64,000 nucleotides of DNA from an uncultured Prevotella sp. (GCA_944320355.1 CALUHC010000041.1:1-64000), one strand, 5' to 3'. Counted from the first letter of the stretch, positions 1-8,906 are shown. Notes: generated by a model from the letters alone, not told the origin. Translations and numbers: made by a program.

Positions 1-156
1 GCGAAAACCGGAAAACCGGCGACGCGAACGGCAGCTCTCGTACTACTGTCTTTCCTGTCTATCTCATCATGTTCAAAGAACTCTCTCTTGTCGCCCCCGG
101 GCTTCGTTCCCGAAAGCGGATGCAAAGATACACACTTTACACTCACTAAACAAACT
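1..156 (-). promoter_or_regulatory. Promoter and 5' leader of an rRNA operon whose 16S gene lies left of the window
   Basis: Seen on the minus strand: a -33 type TTTG (154-151), a 20-base gap, the -7 box TATCTTTG (130-123), then CATCCGCTTTCGGGAACG and, further on, GAGTTCTTTGAACATGATG and AGTAGTACGAG. Known: Prevotella and Bacteroides pre-16S leaders start with such a box followed by CCCGCTTTCG-like sequence, and carry GTTCTTTGAA and AAGTAGTACAAG shortly before 16S. Inference: this is the start of an rRNA operon transcribed leftward out of the window. No rRNA itself is visible, and the call rests on recalled leader patterns. Confidence 0.6.
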
Positions 157-504
157 TTATCGCAAAAATTTCATGAAAATAACAAAAGTTTTCCGAATTA
201 TTGACAAACACATTGCAAGCTCATTAATAATAAGGTGGTATCAAGAAATAACCTGCAACGGAAATGAACAATGAAAGGAAGCGAGAACAAGTTACCAAAA
301 ATATGTAGACAATGGAAACACTACAGGTTCATCCTACTATCACGCAAAATATCGGATGAACATCAAAAGGCTCTCACACATTTTCTGGGAAACAGCCGGA
401 CAACAGGCTGACACCACCCGAAGCGGCCTAAGGCCGCGAAAAAGTTATCCGTGTTGCCATGGGGTATGGCCAGCCACGGCAACACGGACAATCGGAACAA
501 CGAG
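157..504. other. Intergenic stretch with two short hairpins, no gene seen
   Basis: No convincing coding frame. Two hairpins lie close together: GCGGCCT/AGGCCGC (about 423-437) and CCGTGTTGCC/GGCAACACGG (about 449-487). Neither is followed by a T run, so neither looks like a classical terminator. The stretch separates the rRNA promoter from a family A repeat. Confidence 0.5.
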
Positions 505-776
505 GCCGTGTCAAAATGAAGTCAACGTTAGTTTGGGGCTTCGCCCGAGGTTATATGGAGTTAACTAACGAATGTTTTAAAAGGAAAAAGGAAAAAGGAA
601 ACAGGAGACAGGAGTCGGGAGTGCAGACAAATATATCTGACTTTCCAACTACTCATTCCTTTTTTGACTTTTAACGGCCTTCAATTTTTAACTTCATGCG
701 GTATCGTTGTTAACTTCCTACGACCGACAGGTCGTCTAACTCCAGCAAACTCCTTTCAACTACATTTTGACACAGC
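505..776. repeat. Family A repeat, copy A1 (MITE-like, interrupted)
   Basis: The ends are inverted: GTGTCAAAATG near 508 and CATTTTGACAC near 763-773. The interior has the family hallmarks: TTTGGGGCTTCGCCCGA, GGAGTTAACT near the left end and CGACCGACAGGTCGTCTAAC near the right end, as in the copies at 32115 and 42078. It is about 110 bp longer than those copies; the extra sequence (about 575-700) includes an A/G-rich run of AAGGAAAAAGG units. No transposase is present, so it is a non-autonomous or decayed element. Confidence 0.7.
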
Positions 777-779
777 CCT

Positions 780-3092
780 CTACTCGTAAATCTCGTCAAT
801 GTCATTCAGTTCAAGAGAATCTGCAACCATACTGCAAGGGTTGTAATCCCTGGGCAGGTCAAACCTCACGCTGTCGCTATACCCAAGCTCTGTGTCGGCA
901 TATACACGCTTCATGTAGTACGCCCACACAGGCAAGGCCATCGTTGCCCCCTGCCCCATCCGCATTGAGTCAAAATGTATGTCACGGTCGTCGCCGCCCA
1001 CCCAGACGCCACTCACAAGCTCTGGCGTGACACCGACGAACCACGCATCGCTGTTGTTATTGGTTGTGCCGGTCTTCCCTCCTATCTCACCTTTCAAGTT
1101 GTACCTGAACCTAAGACGGCCGGCCGTTCCGCCATCGACAACACCTTTCAGCATATAAAGCATCTTGTTGGCGCTCTCTTCGCTTATCACCTCGTTCATG
1201 CGCGGCTGGAACCTCGCCACCACATTTCCCTCGTTGTCCTCAATCCTGGTGACAAACAACGGAGCGCACCGTATGCCATTATTGACAAAAGCCGTGTAAG
1301 CGCTAACCATCTCGGCCACTGATATTTCGCACGGGCCGAGACACAATGCCATGGACGGATGTATGTCGGGGTTCTTTACCCCATACTCATGCAGAAGATT
1401 GACGAAAGCCTGCGGGCTCAACTTGCTCATCAGGTAAGCCGAAATCCAATTGTTCGACTGCGCCAAGCCCCATTTCAACGTCACCATCTGCCCGTAGCGC
1501 TTATGACTGGAGTTGCGTGGTGTCCACCGCTGCCCGGCCACGATGTATGTCTGCTGGACGTTTGGAGCCATGTCACAAGGCGAGAAACCATTCTCCATTG
1601 CCAGCGAATAGAGGAACGGCTTTATGGTGGAACCGACCTGCCTGCGTCCATCCATGCACATATCGTAGTTGAAATGCACAAAATCCATTCCCCCCACATA
1701 AGCCTTGACCGAACCGTCTATCGGACTCATGCTCATAAAGCCGGTGCGCAAGAACGACTTGTAATATCGTATGGAATCGAGCGGAGTCATCACCGTGTCT
1801 ATCTCTCCATGATATGTGAACACCGACATCTCTGTTGGGGTACGGAAGGCTTTCTTTATATCCTCCTCGCTTGCGCCACCATCTTTCATCACCCTGTAAC
1901 GCTCACTCTGCCTCACAGAGCGCATCAGTATCTGCCTCACCTGGCTCGCTGTCAGCTTTCCCGAAAAGGGAGCTTTGCCCTTCGCGCTGTTCTCACGGTC
2001 AAAAGCCGGCTGCAGAAATTTCACTATATGCTCGCGCAATGCCTGCTCGGCATACTCCTGCATACGGGAATCTATGGTGGTAAACACCTTCAGCCCATCC
2101 GTATAGACGTTGTAATGCGAGCCGTCTTTCTTCACATTCTTATTGCACCAGCCGCAGAGCGGATCCGTTTCCCAATTGATAGAGTCCTGATAGAACTTGG
2201 CCTGGTTCCACACCGGATAGTCGGATCTATCAGGCTTGGTCTCCATCATGTAGCGCCTCAGGAACTCCCTGAAGTAAGAAGCAATGCCGTCCTTGTGGTC
2301 AGCGACATGGAAGTCGAGGTTGAGCGGCTCTGCCGATATTTGCTCATACTGCGCCGCCGTTATGAAACCGGCTTTCTGCATCTGCATGAGCACCACATTG
2401 CGCCGCTCGCGACAACGCTCGGGATTTCTCACCGGATTATAATAGGATGGATTCTTGCACAGCCCTATGAGAGTGGCCGACTCGGCTATTGTAAGATTGC
2501 GCGGGTCCTTGTTGAAGTATGTCTTGGCAGCAGTCTTTATGCCAACCGCATTGTGCAAGAAGTCAAAGTAATTCAAGTACAAGGCTATTATCTCGTTCTT
2601 GGTGTAGTTGCGCTCCAACTGCACCGCTATGACCCACTCTATCGGTTTCTGGAGCATACGTTCCGTAACGCTGGCGGCCGTTCCTGAATAAAGTTGCTTG
2701 GCCAGCTGCTGCGTTATGGTAGAGCCGCCGCCGGCGTTCACCTGCCCCATGATGCCGCGCTTCACCACGGCACGCCCCAAAGCATAGAAGTCTATCCCGG
2801 AATGCTCGTAGAACCTCACGTCCTCTGTGGCTATCAAAGCCTGCACCAAAGACGGTGCCAGCTGGGAATAATCCACGCAGATTCGGTTTTCCTTATTGTA
2901 ATTCCACGTCCCCATTATCTTGCCGTCGGCGGAATACACCTGCGTGGCAAACCTGTCTATCGGGTTCTGCAAGTCTTCAAGCGGAGGCATATAGCCAATC
3001 CAGCCCTTCGCGATGGCCGTGAACGCCAGTGTTGCCGACAACACCACTATGACCAGAATAGCCCAAAGGAAACAGATAAAAAACTTTCTCAT
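780..3092 (-). CDS. mrcA: Class A penicillin-binding protein 1A (bifunctional transglycosylase/transpeptidase)
   Basis: Polymerises and cross-links peptidoglycan in the periplasm, anchored in the inner membrane. A single N-terminal transmembrane segment lies at about residues 5-27. The GT51 glycosyltransferase domain has the catalytic region ATEDVRFYEH (Glu90), GGSTITQQL (122-130) and RNYTKNEI (161-168). The transpeptidase domain has the SxxK motif S488-K491 (GSTIK), SNN (546-548) and KTGT (673-676). All catalytic motifs are intact, and 770 residues is normal for the family. A minus-strand TATTTTTG box (3138-3131) lies 39 bases before the start. It is transcribed away from pyrB and stands alone. 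The gene name follows general class A usage. Confidence 0.95.
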   Translation of the reverse strand: MRKFFICFLWAILVIVVLSATLAFTAIAKGWIGYMPPLEDLQNPIDRFATQVYSADGKIMGTWNYNKENRICVDYSQLAPSLVQALIATEDVRFYEHSGIDFYALGRAVVKRGIMGQVNAGGGSTITQQLAKQLYSGTAASVTERMLQKPIEWVIAVQLERNYTKNEIIALYLNYFDFLHNAVGIKTAAKTYFNKDPRNLTIAESATLIGLCKNPSYYNPVRNPERCRERRNVVLMQMQKAGFITAAQYEQISAEPLNLDFHVADHKDGIASYFREFLRRYMMETKPDRSDYPVWNQAKFYQDSINWETDPLCGWCNKNVKKDGSHYNVYTDGLKVFTTIDSRMQEYAEQALREHIVKFLQPAFDRENSAKGKAPFSGKLTASQVRQILMRSVRQSERYRVMKDGGASEEDIKKAFRTPTEMSVFTYHGEIDTVMTPLDSIRYYKSFLRTGFMSMSPIDGSVKAYVGGMDFVHFNYDMCMDGRRQVGSTIKPFLYSLAMENGFSPCDMAPNVQQTYIVAGQRWTPRNSSHKRYGQMVTLKWGLAQSNNWISAYLMSKLSPQAFVNLLHEYGVKNPDIHPSMALCLGPCEISVAEMVSAYTAFVNNGIRCAPLFVTRIEDNEGNVVARFQPRMNEVISEESANKMLYMLKGVVDGGTAGRLRFRYNLKGEIGGKTGTTNNNSDAWFVGVTPELVSGVWVGGDDRDIHFDSMRMGQGATMALPVWAYYMKRVYADTELGYSDSVRFDLPRDYNPCSMVADSLELNDIDEIYE

Positions 3093-3254
3093 TGCAAATT
3101 ATAATCAGCAGGAAATTAATTTCAAGTGTGCAAAAATAAGTATTTTTGTTTATATATAGAAAGAATATTGCAGAATTTCTGCCCGAACACCGTCCTTAAT
3201 CAGAAAATATATGTAACTTAGCAGTCGGAAATAACATAAAACTCTTTATAACTG
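3093..3254. promoter_or_regulatory. Divergent promoter region between PBP1A and pyrB
   Basis: On the minus strand TATTTTTG (3138-3131) matches the Bacteroidota -7 consensus TAnnTTTG and serves the PBP1A gene. On the plus strand the best candidate for pyrB is TAACTTAG (3214-3221), one base off the consensus and 33 bases before the ATG. The intervening sequence is AT-rich. No attenuator or operator could be recognised. Confidence 0.5.
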
Positions 3255-4199
3255 ATGGAAAAGCATAATTTTGTCACTATTGCAGACATCACCAAAGAAA
3301 AGATTCTCTATATGATAGAGATGGCCCGTGAATTCGAACTTCACCCCAACAGGGAAATACTCAAAGGGAAAGTGATTGCCACGCTGTTCTTCGAGCCGTC
3401 CACACGCACACGCCTCAGCTTCGAGACCGCAGCCAACCGCCTCGGCGCGCGCGTCATAGGGTTTGCCGACCCCAAAATAACGAGCGGAACGAAAGGCGAG
3501 ACACTCAAAGACACGATTCTCATGGTGGCCAACTATGCTGACGTGATAGTGATGAGGCACTTCATAGAAGGCGCAGCGCAATACGCAAGCGAGATTTCAC
3601 CCGTGCCAATAATAAACGCCGGCGACGGAGCGCACCAGCACCCATCGCAATGTATGCTCGACCTATACTCCATATACAAGACGCAAAACACATTGGAGAA
3701 CCTCAACATATATCTCGTCGGCGACCTGAAATACGGCAGGACTGTGCATTCGCTCATAATGGCGATGCGCCACTTCAACCCTACTTTCCACTTCGTTGCA
3801 CCAAAAGAGCTCGCCATGCCGAACGAATACAAGATATACTGCGACAAAAACGGCATAAAATTCGAGGAGCACACCGAATTCAACGAGGAGACAATAGCAG
3901 ACGCAGACATATTATATATGACCAGGGTGCAGAAGGAACGCTTCTCTGACCTGATGGAGTATGAGCGAGTAAAGAACGTCTACATACTCCGCAACGAAAT
4001 GCTCGCCAACGCTAAGCCCAACATGAAAATACTACACCCGCTGCCACGTGTCAACGAGATTGACTACGACGTGGACTCAAACCCGCACGCATATTACATA
4101 CAGCAAGCGGGCAACGGACTCTATGCCCGCGAAGCGATATTCTGCGATGTGCTGGGAATAACGCTCGACGACATAAAAAACGACAACACCATAATTTAA
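3255..4199 (+). CDS. pyrB: Aspartate carbamoyltransferase catalytic subunit
   Basis: Condenses carbamoyl phosphate with L-aspartate to carbamoyl aspartate, the committed step of pyrimidine synthesis in the cytoplasm. The carbamoyl-phosphate signature FFEPSTRTR spans residues 45-53 (Ser49, Thr50, Arg51, Thr52, Arg53). [14 protein letters not shown] in the middle and HPLPRVNEI near the C terminus are typical of the aspartate-binding half. The 314-residue length fits the class B enzyme that associates with a regulatory chain. pyrI follows 9 bases later, so the two are surely co-transcribed. Confidence 0.97.
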   Translation: MEKHNFVTIADITKEKILYMIEMAREFELHPNREILKGKVIATLFFEPSTRTRLSFETAANRLGARVIGFADPKITSGTKGETLKDTILMVANYADVIVMRHFIEGAAQYASEISPVPIINAGDGAHQHPSQCMLDLYSIYKTQNTLENLNIYLVGDLKYGRTVHSLIMAMRHFNPTFHFVAPKELAMPNEYKIYCDKNGIKFEEHTEFNEETIADADILYMTRVQKERFSDLMEYERVKNVYILRNEMLANAKPNMKILHPLPRVNEIDYDVDSNPHAYYIQQAGNGLYAREAIFCDVLGITLDDIKNDNTII

Positions 4200-4208
4200 C
4201 ATAAGGAC

Positions 4209-4664
4209 ATGAACAAGAACGAAATGCTTGTGGCCGCCATACAAGACGGCACTGTCATAGACCACATACCGGCCGAAAAGACATACCAAGTGGTGAGCCT
4301 GCTGAAACTCGAAGAGCTGTCAACACCAGTCACCATTGGCTACAACTACCGCTCGAAGAAACTCGGGAACAAAGGCATCATAAAGGTAGAAAACAAGTTC
4401 TTTACCGACGAGGAGATTTCACGCCTGTCGGTGGTAGCTCCCAACATAGTGCTCAACATCATAAAGGATTATGAGGTGGTGGAGAAAAAGACAGTGACCA
4501 CCCCCGACGAACTGTACGGCATCGTCAGATGCAACAACCCCAAGTGCATAACCAACAACGAGCCTATGCAAACACTCTTCCACATAGTCAACAAGGAGAG
4601 CGGAATACTGAAATGCCACTACTGCGAAAAAGAGCAGGATATAGACAAGGTGGAACTCGTTTGA
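4209..4664 (+). CDS. pyrI: Aspartate carbamoyltransferase regulatory subunit
   Basis: Allosteric chain of ATCase. It binds nucleotides through its N-terminal domain and holds the catalytic trimers through a zinc domain. The four zinc ligands are visible as Cys108, Cys113, Cys136 and Cys139 (CNNPKC and CHYC). The 151-residue length is typical. It follows pyrB with a 9-base gap. The end of the coding sequence is part of a 12-bp hairpin (4647-4674). Confidence 0.96.
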   Translation: MNKNEMLVAAIQDGTVIDHIPAEKTYQVVSLLKLEELSTPVTIGYNYRSKKLGNKGIIKVENKFFTDEEISRLSVVAPNIVLNIIKDYEVVEKKTVTTPDELYGIVRCNNPKCITNNEPMQTLFHIVNKESGILKCHYCEKEQDIDKVELV

Positions 4665-4674
4665 GTTCCACCTT
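4647..4674 (+). terminator. Hairpin overlapping the pyrI stop codon
   Basis: AAGGTGGAACTC (4647-4658) pairs perfectly with GAGTTCCACCTT (4663-4674) around a 4-base loop that contains the stop codon. It is followed by TTAATTAATAA rather than a clean T run. It may be a weak terminator or an mRNA-stabilising hairpin between pyrBI and the SIMPL gene. Confidence 0.45.
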
Positions 4675-4708
4675 AATTAATAACAATCAACCTGAAACAA
4701 ACCCAAAG

Positions 4709-5401
4709 ATGAGGACAAGACTTTTACTAACCGCCATTTGCATGATCGCCGTCCTTTCGCTGCAAGCGCAAACAGATGGACGATACATAGAAGTGACCGG
4801 TACCTCGGAAATAGAGATAGTGCCGGACAGGATACACTACATAATAGAAATAAGAGAATACTTTGAAGAAGAGTTTGACGGGAAATCGAAGCCGGAAGAA
4901 TACCACACCAAAGTAACGCTGCAACAAATAGAGCAGAAATTGCGCAAGGCTCTTGCCGGCGCAGGGGTGAAAGAGAGCGACATACGCACACAAGAGGTAG
5001 GCAACCATTGGCGCAGGCAGGGTGTTGACTTTCTTGTGTCAAAGAGATTCGACATAACACTGACCGACTTCAACTGCATAGACAAGATTATAAAGCTCAT
5101 TGACACCAAAGGGATAAGCACGATGTACGTAGGCGAACTGGAAAGCGATGACATATTGGAATACCACAAGAAAGGCAAGATCGAAGCACTGAAAGCGGCA
5201 CAAAGAAAAGCGGCATATCTCGTGGAGGCACTTGGGAAAAGGCTCGGAGAAGTGATACGCATAGAGGAAAGAAACAGCGGGGGCACGCATACGCCGCTCG
5301 CCCAAAGCAACACGATGTCATCCGACGCTGCGTCATTCGACAACTTCCGCACAATCAAGAAGCAGTATGCCATGCTCGTCCGTTTCGAGATAAAAGACTG
5401 A
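4709..5401 (+). CDS. SIMPL (DUF541) domain periplasmic protein
   Basis: Secreted protein of 230 residues. The start at 4709 is chosen because it gives a clean signal peptide (MRTRLLLTAICMIAVLSLQA, cleavage near QTDG); the frame stays open upstream over pyrI but without family resemblance. The mature part starts with IEVTGTSEIEIVPDRIHY, typical of the SIMPL/DUF541 fold found in BP26 and YggE proteins. These are associated with the cell envelope and with oxidative-stress phenotypes, but have no defined activity. It lies 44 bases after pyrI, probably with its own or read-through transcription. Confidence 0.8.
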   Translation: MRTRLLLTAICMIAVLSLQAQTDGRYIEVTGTSEIEIVPDRIHYIIEIREYFEEEFDGKSKPEEYHTKVTLQQIEQKLRKALAGAGVKESDIRTQEVGNHWRRQGVDFLVSKRFDITLTDFNCIDKIIKLIDTKGISTMYVGELESDDILEYHKKGKIEALKAAQRKAAYLVEALGKRLGEVIRIEERNSGGTHTPLAQSNTMSSDAASFDNFRTIKKQYAMLVRFEIKD

Positions 5402-5484
5402 GAAGCTGTTCAAATGCGTTCCACCACAACACAAACAGGAACAACAGGCTTGCTGTCGACGCAATAATCGCCACATTAACATGA

Positions 5485-5874
5485 TTAACATTTCATGTTA
5501 AAGGATGCAACGGACAATACTTTGACCAACCGGACGACAACCTTTACGCCTCGCTGTTCGACTTCGTAGACCCATGGAAGATAGACATAATGGACTTTCT
5601 GGACAAGAACTATATGTGCGACTTATCGATTGAAAAGATAGCAAACTATACCGGACGCAGCCTTGCCACCTTCAAGCGCGACTTCATGAAGGTGAGCGAC
5701 TTGCCTCCACAGAAGTGGATAATACGCCGAAGGCTGGAAGCCGCACACGCCCTGATACGCTCCGGACGCGAGAACGTGACGGATGTATGCTATCGCGTAG
5801 GATTCAAGAACCTGTCGCATTTCTCGAAAGCGTACAAGGAGATGTACGGCAACTCACCCAAAAACGACATTTGA
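5485..5874 (+). pseudogene. Remnant of an AraC-family transcription regulator (C-terminal DNA-binding part only)
   Basis: The reading frame is open from 5485, just after an in-frame TGA (5482-5484), and encodes only the end of an AraC-type regulator. YASLFDFVDPWKIDIMDFL leads into the two helix-turn-helix units, with SLATFKRDF and VGFKNLSHFSKAYKEMYG being diagnostic. The usual N-terminal sensing domain (about 150-180 residues) is missing, and no recognisable remnant of it lies upstream. The first ATG inside the frame is at 5590 and would give 94 residues. Inference: a truncated gene, although a short HTH-only protein from 5590 could still be made. Confidence 0.65.
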
Positions 5875-5917
5875 GTTTCTTTAACAACGCCCTATTCCAC
5901 ACCCGGCTTTTTATTTG

Positions 5918-5932
5918 TACTTTTGCAAAGTC
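5918..5932 (+). promoter_or_regulatory. Promoter of ruvC, possibly leaderless
   Basis: TACTTTTG (5918-5925) matches TAnnTTTG. Its last G is 8 bases before the ruvC ATG (5933). In Bacteroidota transcription usually starts about 6-8 bases after this box, so the mRNA would begin at or next to the start codon. Confidence 0.5.
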
Positions 5933-6490
5933 ATGGAAAAAGTTATACTTGGAATAGACCCCGGAACAAACATCATGGGCTATGGCGTGCTGAAAGTCAT
6001 GGACAACAAGGCCCAGATGGTGACTATGGGCGTGATAGACCTGCGCAAATTCAGCGACGCATACCTGAAGTTAGGACACATTTTTGAGCGGGTCACGGGC
6101 ATCATTGACTCGTACCACCCTGACGAGCTGGCCATAGAGGCCCCCTTCTTCGGCAAGAACGTGCAGTCGATGCTCAAGCTCGGAAGGGCGCAAGGCACGG
6201 CCATTGCCGCCGCAATACACCACGGAGTCCCGATTCACGAGTATGCCCCGCTCAAAATCAAGATGGCAATAACCGGCCAGGGGCAAGCCTCGAAAGAGCA
6301 AGTGGCAGGAATGCTGCAAAGGATACTGAAGATCGAACAAAAAGATATGTGCGACTTCATGGATGCCACCGACGCGCTTGGAGCTGCCTACTGCCACTTT
6401 CTGCAGCTGAACAGGCCTGTGTCGCAAGCCCACTACAAAGGATGGAAAGACTTCATAAACCACAACCAGAACAGGATATGCAGAAAATAA
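5933..6490 (+). CDS. ruvC: Holliday junction endodeoxyribonuclease RuvC
   Basis: Resolves Holliday junctions by paired nicking during recombination, with RuvAB. The RNase H-like fold is recognised by GIDPGT with Asp9, IEAPFFGKN with Glu69, and the pair Asp144/Asp147 in DATDALGAAYCH, matching the four acidic catalytic residues of the family. Starting at 5933 gives 185 residues and begins exactly at the conserved N terminus; an upstream ATG at 5915 would add six residues and lies on the promoter box. It overlaps the next gene by 13 bases. Confidence 0.95.
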   Translation: MEKVILGIDPGTNIMGYGVLKVMDNKAQMVTMGVIDLRKFSDAYLKLGHIFERVTGIIDSYHPDELAIEAPFFGKNVQSMLKLGRAQGTAIAAAIHHGVPIHEYAPLKIKMAITGQGQASKEQVAGMLQRILKIEQKDMCDFMDATDALGAAYCHFLQLNRPVSQAHYKGWKDFINHNQNRICRK

Positions 6491-7953
6491 TAGAGATTTG
6501 CGGCGGCATGGCAAGACTGCCGGAATGGCGGATGGCCGCCCCGGTTGACTTTGAACTCTGCGACAACGAGAACATCGCCATAACAGGGCGCAACGGCAGC
6601 GGCAAGTCGATGTTTGTGGAAATGATAACAGGCAGCCACCCCCTGTACGGCGACAACCCTAAATATGACTTCCGGCCAAGCAAGAGGGAGTTTGTTTCGG
6701 ACAATATAAAATATATGGCTTTCACCGACTCATACGGTGAAAACGACTCCACCTACTATCTGCAGCAACGCTGGAACCAACAGGAAATAGACGAAGACAC
6801 GCCAACGGTAGGCGAGATGCTGGCAAACGAAAGCGCAAGGACAGGAACCGACGGCGCGGCAACGCGGACGCAACAGCTGTACAACCTGTTCGGAATTGAC
6901 CGGCTCGCAGACAGATACATAATATCACTGTCGAGCGGGGAACTGCGCAAAGTGTTGATAATGAAAGCCTTGCTGTCTGCCCCGAGGGTGCTCATAATAG
7001 ACAATCCCTTCATCGGGCTGGATGCAGAGTCGCGCGAACAGTTCAAGCAAACCCTTGGGATACTATGCCGTGAACGTCTGCTGCAAATCATATTGGTGGT
7101 GCCAAGCCAGGACGACATACCCGACTACATAAGCCACGTCGTGGAGGTTGATGGAATGACGGTGGGTCCAAAGACGCCTCTTGCGGAATACAAGGCGAAA
7201 GCCATACCCGCTGACAGCATGCCGGATGAGCGGTTGGCAGAGCTCATCGCCGGCCTGCCCGAGAAGCATGGCAGTGGGAGCAAGACCACAGAAGTGATAC
7301 GCATGAACAACGTCAGCATAAAATACGGCAGTCGCAGGATATTGGACAACCTGAACTGGACAGTGGAGAAAGGGGAAAAATGGGCTGTGACCGGCAGGAA
7401 CGGCTCCGGAAAAAGCACACTGATGTCGCTTGTTTGCGCCGACAACCCACAGGGCTATGCCTGCAACATATCGCTATTCGGCCAACAAAGAGGCACGGGC
7501 GAGAGCATCTGGGAGATAAAAAAGCGCATAGGATACGTATCGCCGGAGATGCACAGGGCATACAAGAAGAACATTGCCACAATAAACATTGTGGCCAGCG
7601 GACTGAAAGAATCAGTAGGGCTGTACTCCAAACCGGCCCCCGACGAGCTGGCGACCTGCCGATTGTGGATGGACATATTCGGACTGGAAGGAAAGGAGGA
7701 ACGGCCTTTCCTAAAGCTGTCGAGCGGCGAGCAAAGGCTAGCACTGCTCGCAAGGGCATTCGTGAAAGACCCGGAACTGCTGATTCTCGACGAGCCTCTG
7801 CACGGACTTGACAGCGCGAACAAGCAAAAGGTGATAGGCATAATCGAGGCTTTCTGCCAACGAGAGGGCAAGACGCTGATAATGATATCGCACTATACGG
7901 ACGAACTGCCGCCATGCATAGACCACACCCTGATACTGACCAACGGACAATAA
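6478..7953 (+). CDS. ABC-type ATPase with two nucleotide-binding domains (ModF/PhrA-like)
   Basis: A soluble 491-residue protein with two ABC domains and no membrane segments. Domain 1 has Walker A GRNGSGKS at residues 37-44, a signature SSGELRK, and a Walker B LIIDNPFIGLD. Domain 2 has Walker A GRNGSGKST, signature SSGEQRL and Walker B LLILDEPLHGLD. The layout matches ModF/PhrA proteins, whose role is unclear (molybdate or photorepair links are old proposals). Oddity: in domain 1 the catalytic Glu after Walker B is Asn, so only domain 2 looks fully able to hydrolyse ATP. The start at 6478 lies inside the end of ruvC, implying translational coupling. Confidence 0.8.
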   Translation: MQKIIEICGGMARLPEWRMAAPVDFELCDNENIAITGRNGSGKSMFVEMITGSHPLYGDNPKYDFRPSKREFVSDNIKYMAFTDSYGENDSTYYLQQRWNQQEIDEDTPTVGEMLANESARTGTDGAATRTQQLYNLFGIDRLADRYIISLSSGELRKVLIMKALLSAPRVLIIDNPFIGLDAESREQFKQTLGILCRERLLQIILVVPSQDDIPDYISHVVEVDGMTVGPKTPLAEYKAKAIPADSMPDERLAELIAGLPEKHGSGSKTTEVIRMNNVSIKYGSRRILDNLNWTVEKGEKWAVTGRNGSGKSTLMSLVCADNPQGYACNISLFGQQRGTGESIWEIKKRIGYVSPEMHRAYKKNIATINIVASGLKESVGLYSKPAPDELATCRLWMDIFGLEGKEERPFLKLSSGEQRLALLARAFVKDPELLILDEPLHGLDSANKQKVIGIIEAFCQREGKTLIMISHYTDELPPCIDHTLILTNGQ

Positions 7954-7967
7954 CAAAAAGAAGCATC

Positions 7968-8456
7968 ATGAAGAAAGCAATCATCACAGCAGCTCTCATC
8001 GGCCTGAACACCTTCACGGCCAATGCACAAGACGTTTACAACGAGATAAGGAACAAGGCCAAAGCCGCAATAGAGACAACAAAAGACAATGACATAACAA
8101 GACACATAAACCAGTTCAAGGTAGACGCACTCGACTACCTGATGATAAAAATGCAGGAACAAATGCCCGACTCGTCGACAACGTTCCTCGACAAGCAGGC
8201 CCTCTCGCTAAACTCATTCATAAACTTGTACATAAAGCACGTGCTGCTGGACACCACCGCACAAAAGCAAGAACAAGTCGAACGCATCAAGCTGTTCATG
8301 GACGCATCATACTCAAACCCGCTGTTCAGCGACACCGACACCGAGCTTACCCAAAGCTATTATGCCAACCCGAAAGCCATAACAAGGTTCATGCTTGACA
8401 CAGACTGGAGGAAAGCCCTGCTGGCAGTGGAAGAAAAGATGAGGCAAGAACAATAG
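7968..8456 (+). CDS. Small secreted protein of unknown function
   Basis: 162 residues with a clear Sec signal peptide (MKKAIITAALIGLNTFTANA, then QDVYNEI). The mature part is mostly helical and charged, with no recognised domain, no cysteines and no membrane segment. The start is set at the ATG that begins the signal peptide, 14 bases after the ABC ATPase stop, so it is probably the last gene of the ruvC operon. A terminator follows at 8507. I do not recognise the family; similar small periplasmic proteins occur in Bacteroidales. Confidence 0.65.
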   Translation: MKKAIITAALIGLNTFTANAQDVYNEIRNKAKAAIETTKDNDITRHINQFKVDALDYLMIKMQEQMPDSSTTFLDKQALSLNSFINLYIKHVLLDTTAQKQEQVERIKLFMDASYSNPLFSDTDTELTQSYYANPKAITRFMLDTDWRKALLAVEEKMRQEQ

Positions 8457-8506
8457 CCCGCGCTGAAACGAAAAGCCAACGACGGCAATAGCCAAAAAGC
8501 CTTAAG

Positions 8507-8549
8507 TATGGGTATGAGGACATTTGCGCTATACATACCCATGTTTTTT
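8507..8549 (+). terminator. Intrinsic terminator after the ruvC operon
   Basis: ATGGGTATG (8508-8516) pairs with CATACCCAT (8534-8542) and is followed by a run of six T (8544-8549). It sits about 50 bases after the stop of the secreted protein. The T run doubles as one end of the adjoining family R repeat. Confidence 0.7.
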
Positions 8550-8724
8550 GGCATAACGGATAACAGTCCTTACGCCAACTGTAAGTACTTGACAATCAGC
8601 AGACTTATGAAACGGCCCGTTTTGCGTTGCAAAACGGGCCGTTTCATCATCCCAAACGTGCCGTTTCACGTTGCGAAACAGGTCGTTTCACAACGCGAGA
8701 CGGCACACCATAATTTTTGACACA
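8541..8724 (-). repeat. Family R repeat, copy R1 (22-bp palindromic units)
   Basis: Five units begin at 8610, 8632, 8654, 8676 and 8698, exactly 22 bp apart. Each has a core like AAACGGCCCGTTTT or AAACGTGCCGTTTC followed by about 8 variable bases. Units 1 and 2 also pair with each other into a long perfect hairpin. On the left is the side motif (reverse orientation) TGTAAGTACTTGACAATCAG, with pairing arms TAAGT/ACTTA. The outer ends resemble TATGCCAAAAAACAT and GTGTCAAAAATTATGG. It lies between convergent genes. Confidence 0.8.
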
Positions 8725-8729
8725 CATTA

Positions 8730-8906
8730 AGAAGCTGTCTTGATTTTATCAAAGCAGTCTTTTATCCCTGCCATCTTGAGTGCCTTTTCGAGGCATATTT
8801 GTCCATTTGCTTCGTCACACAGCCCGCTATGCTTCCTCAGCAAATGGACAAATATGCCTCGAAAACTCATCTAAAACCAGCAGTTGATAAAATCAAGACA
8901 GCTTCT
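8730..8906. repeat. Family B repeat, copy B1 (MITE-like, complete)
   Basis: Perfect 23-bp terminal inverted repeats at 8730-8752 and 8884-8906 (core GCTGTCTTGATTTTATCAA). Inside is a second perfect inverted repeat with 27-bp arms (8785-8811 and 8839-8865) and a 27-base loop. No transposase. Diverged copies lie at about 51850 and 52189. It begins 5 bases after repeat R1. The remaining bases up to 9025 show no gene or structure. Confidence 0.8.

Noticed and set aside
1359..2687. Long open frame (442 codons) antisense to PBP1A
   Set aside because: Shadow of a GC-rich gene; no domain, and the sense strand encodes all PBP motifs.
8541..8724. Family R arrays as plasmid-type replication iterons
   Set aside because: They occur eight times between ordinary chromosomal genes, with no rep gene or AT-rich origin beside them.
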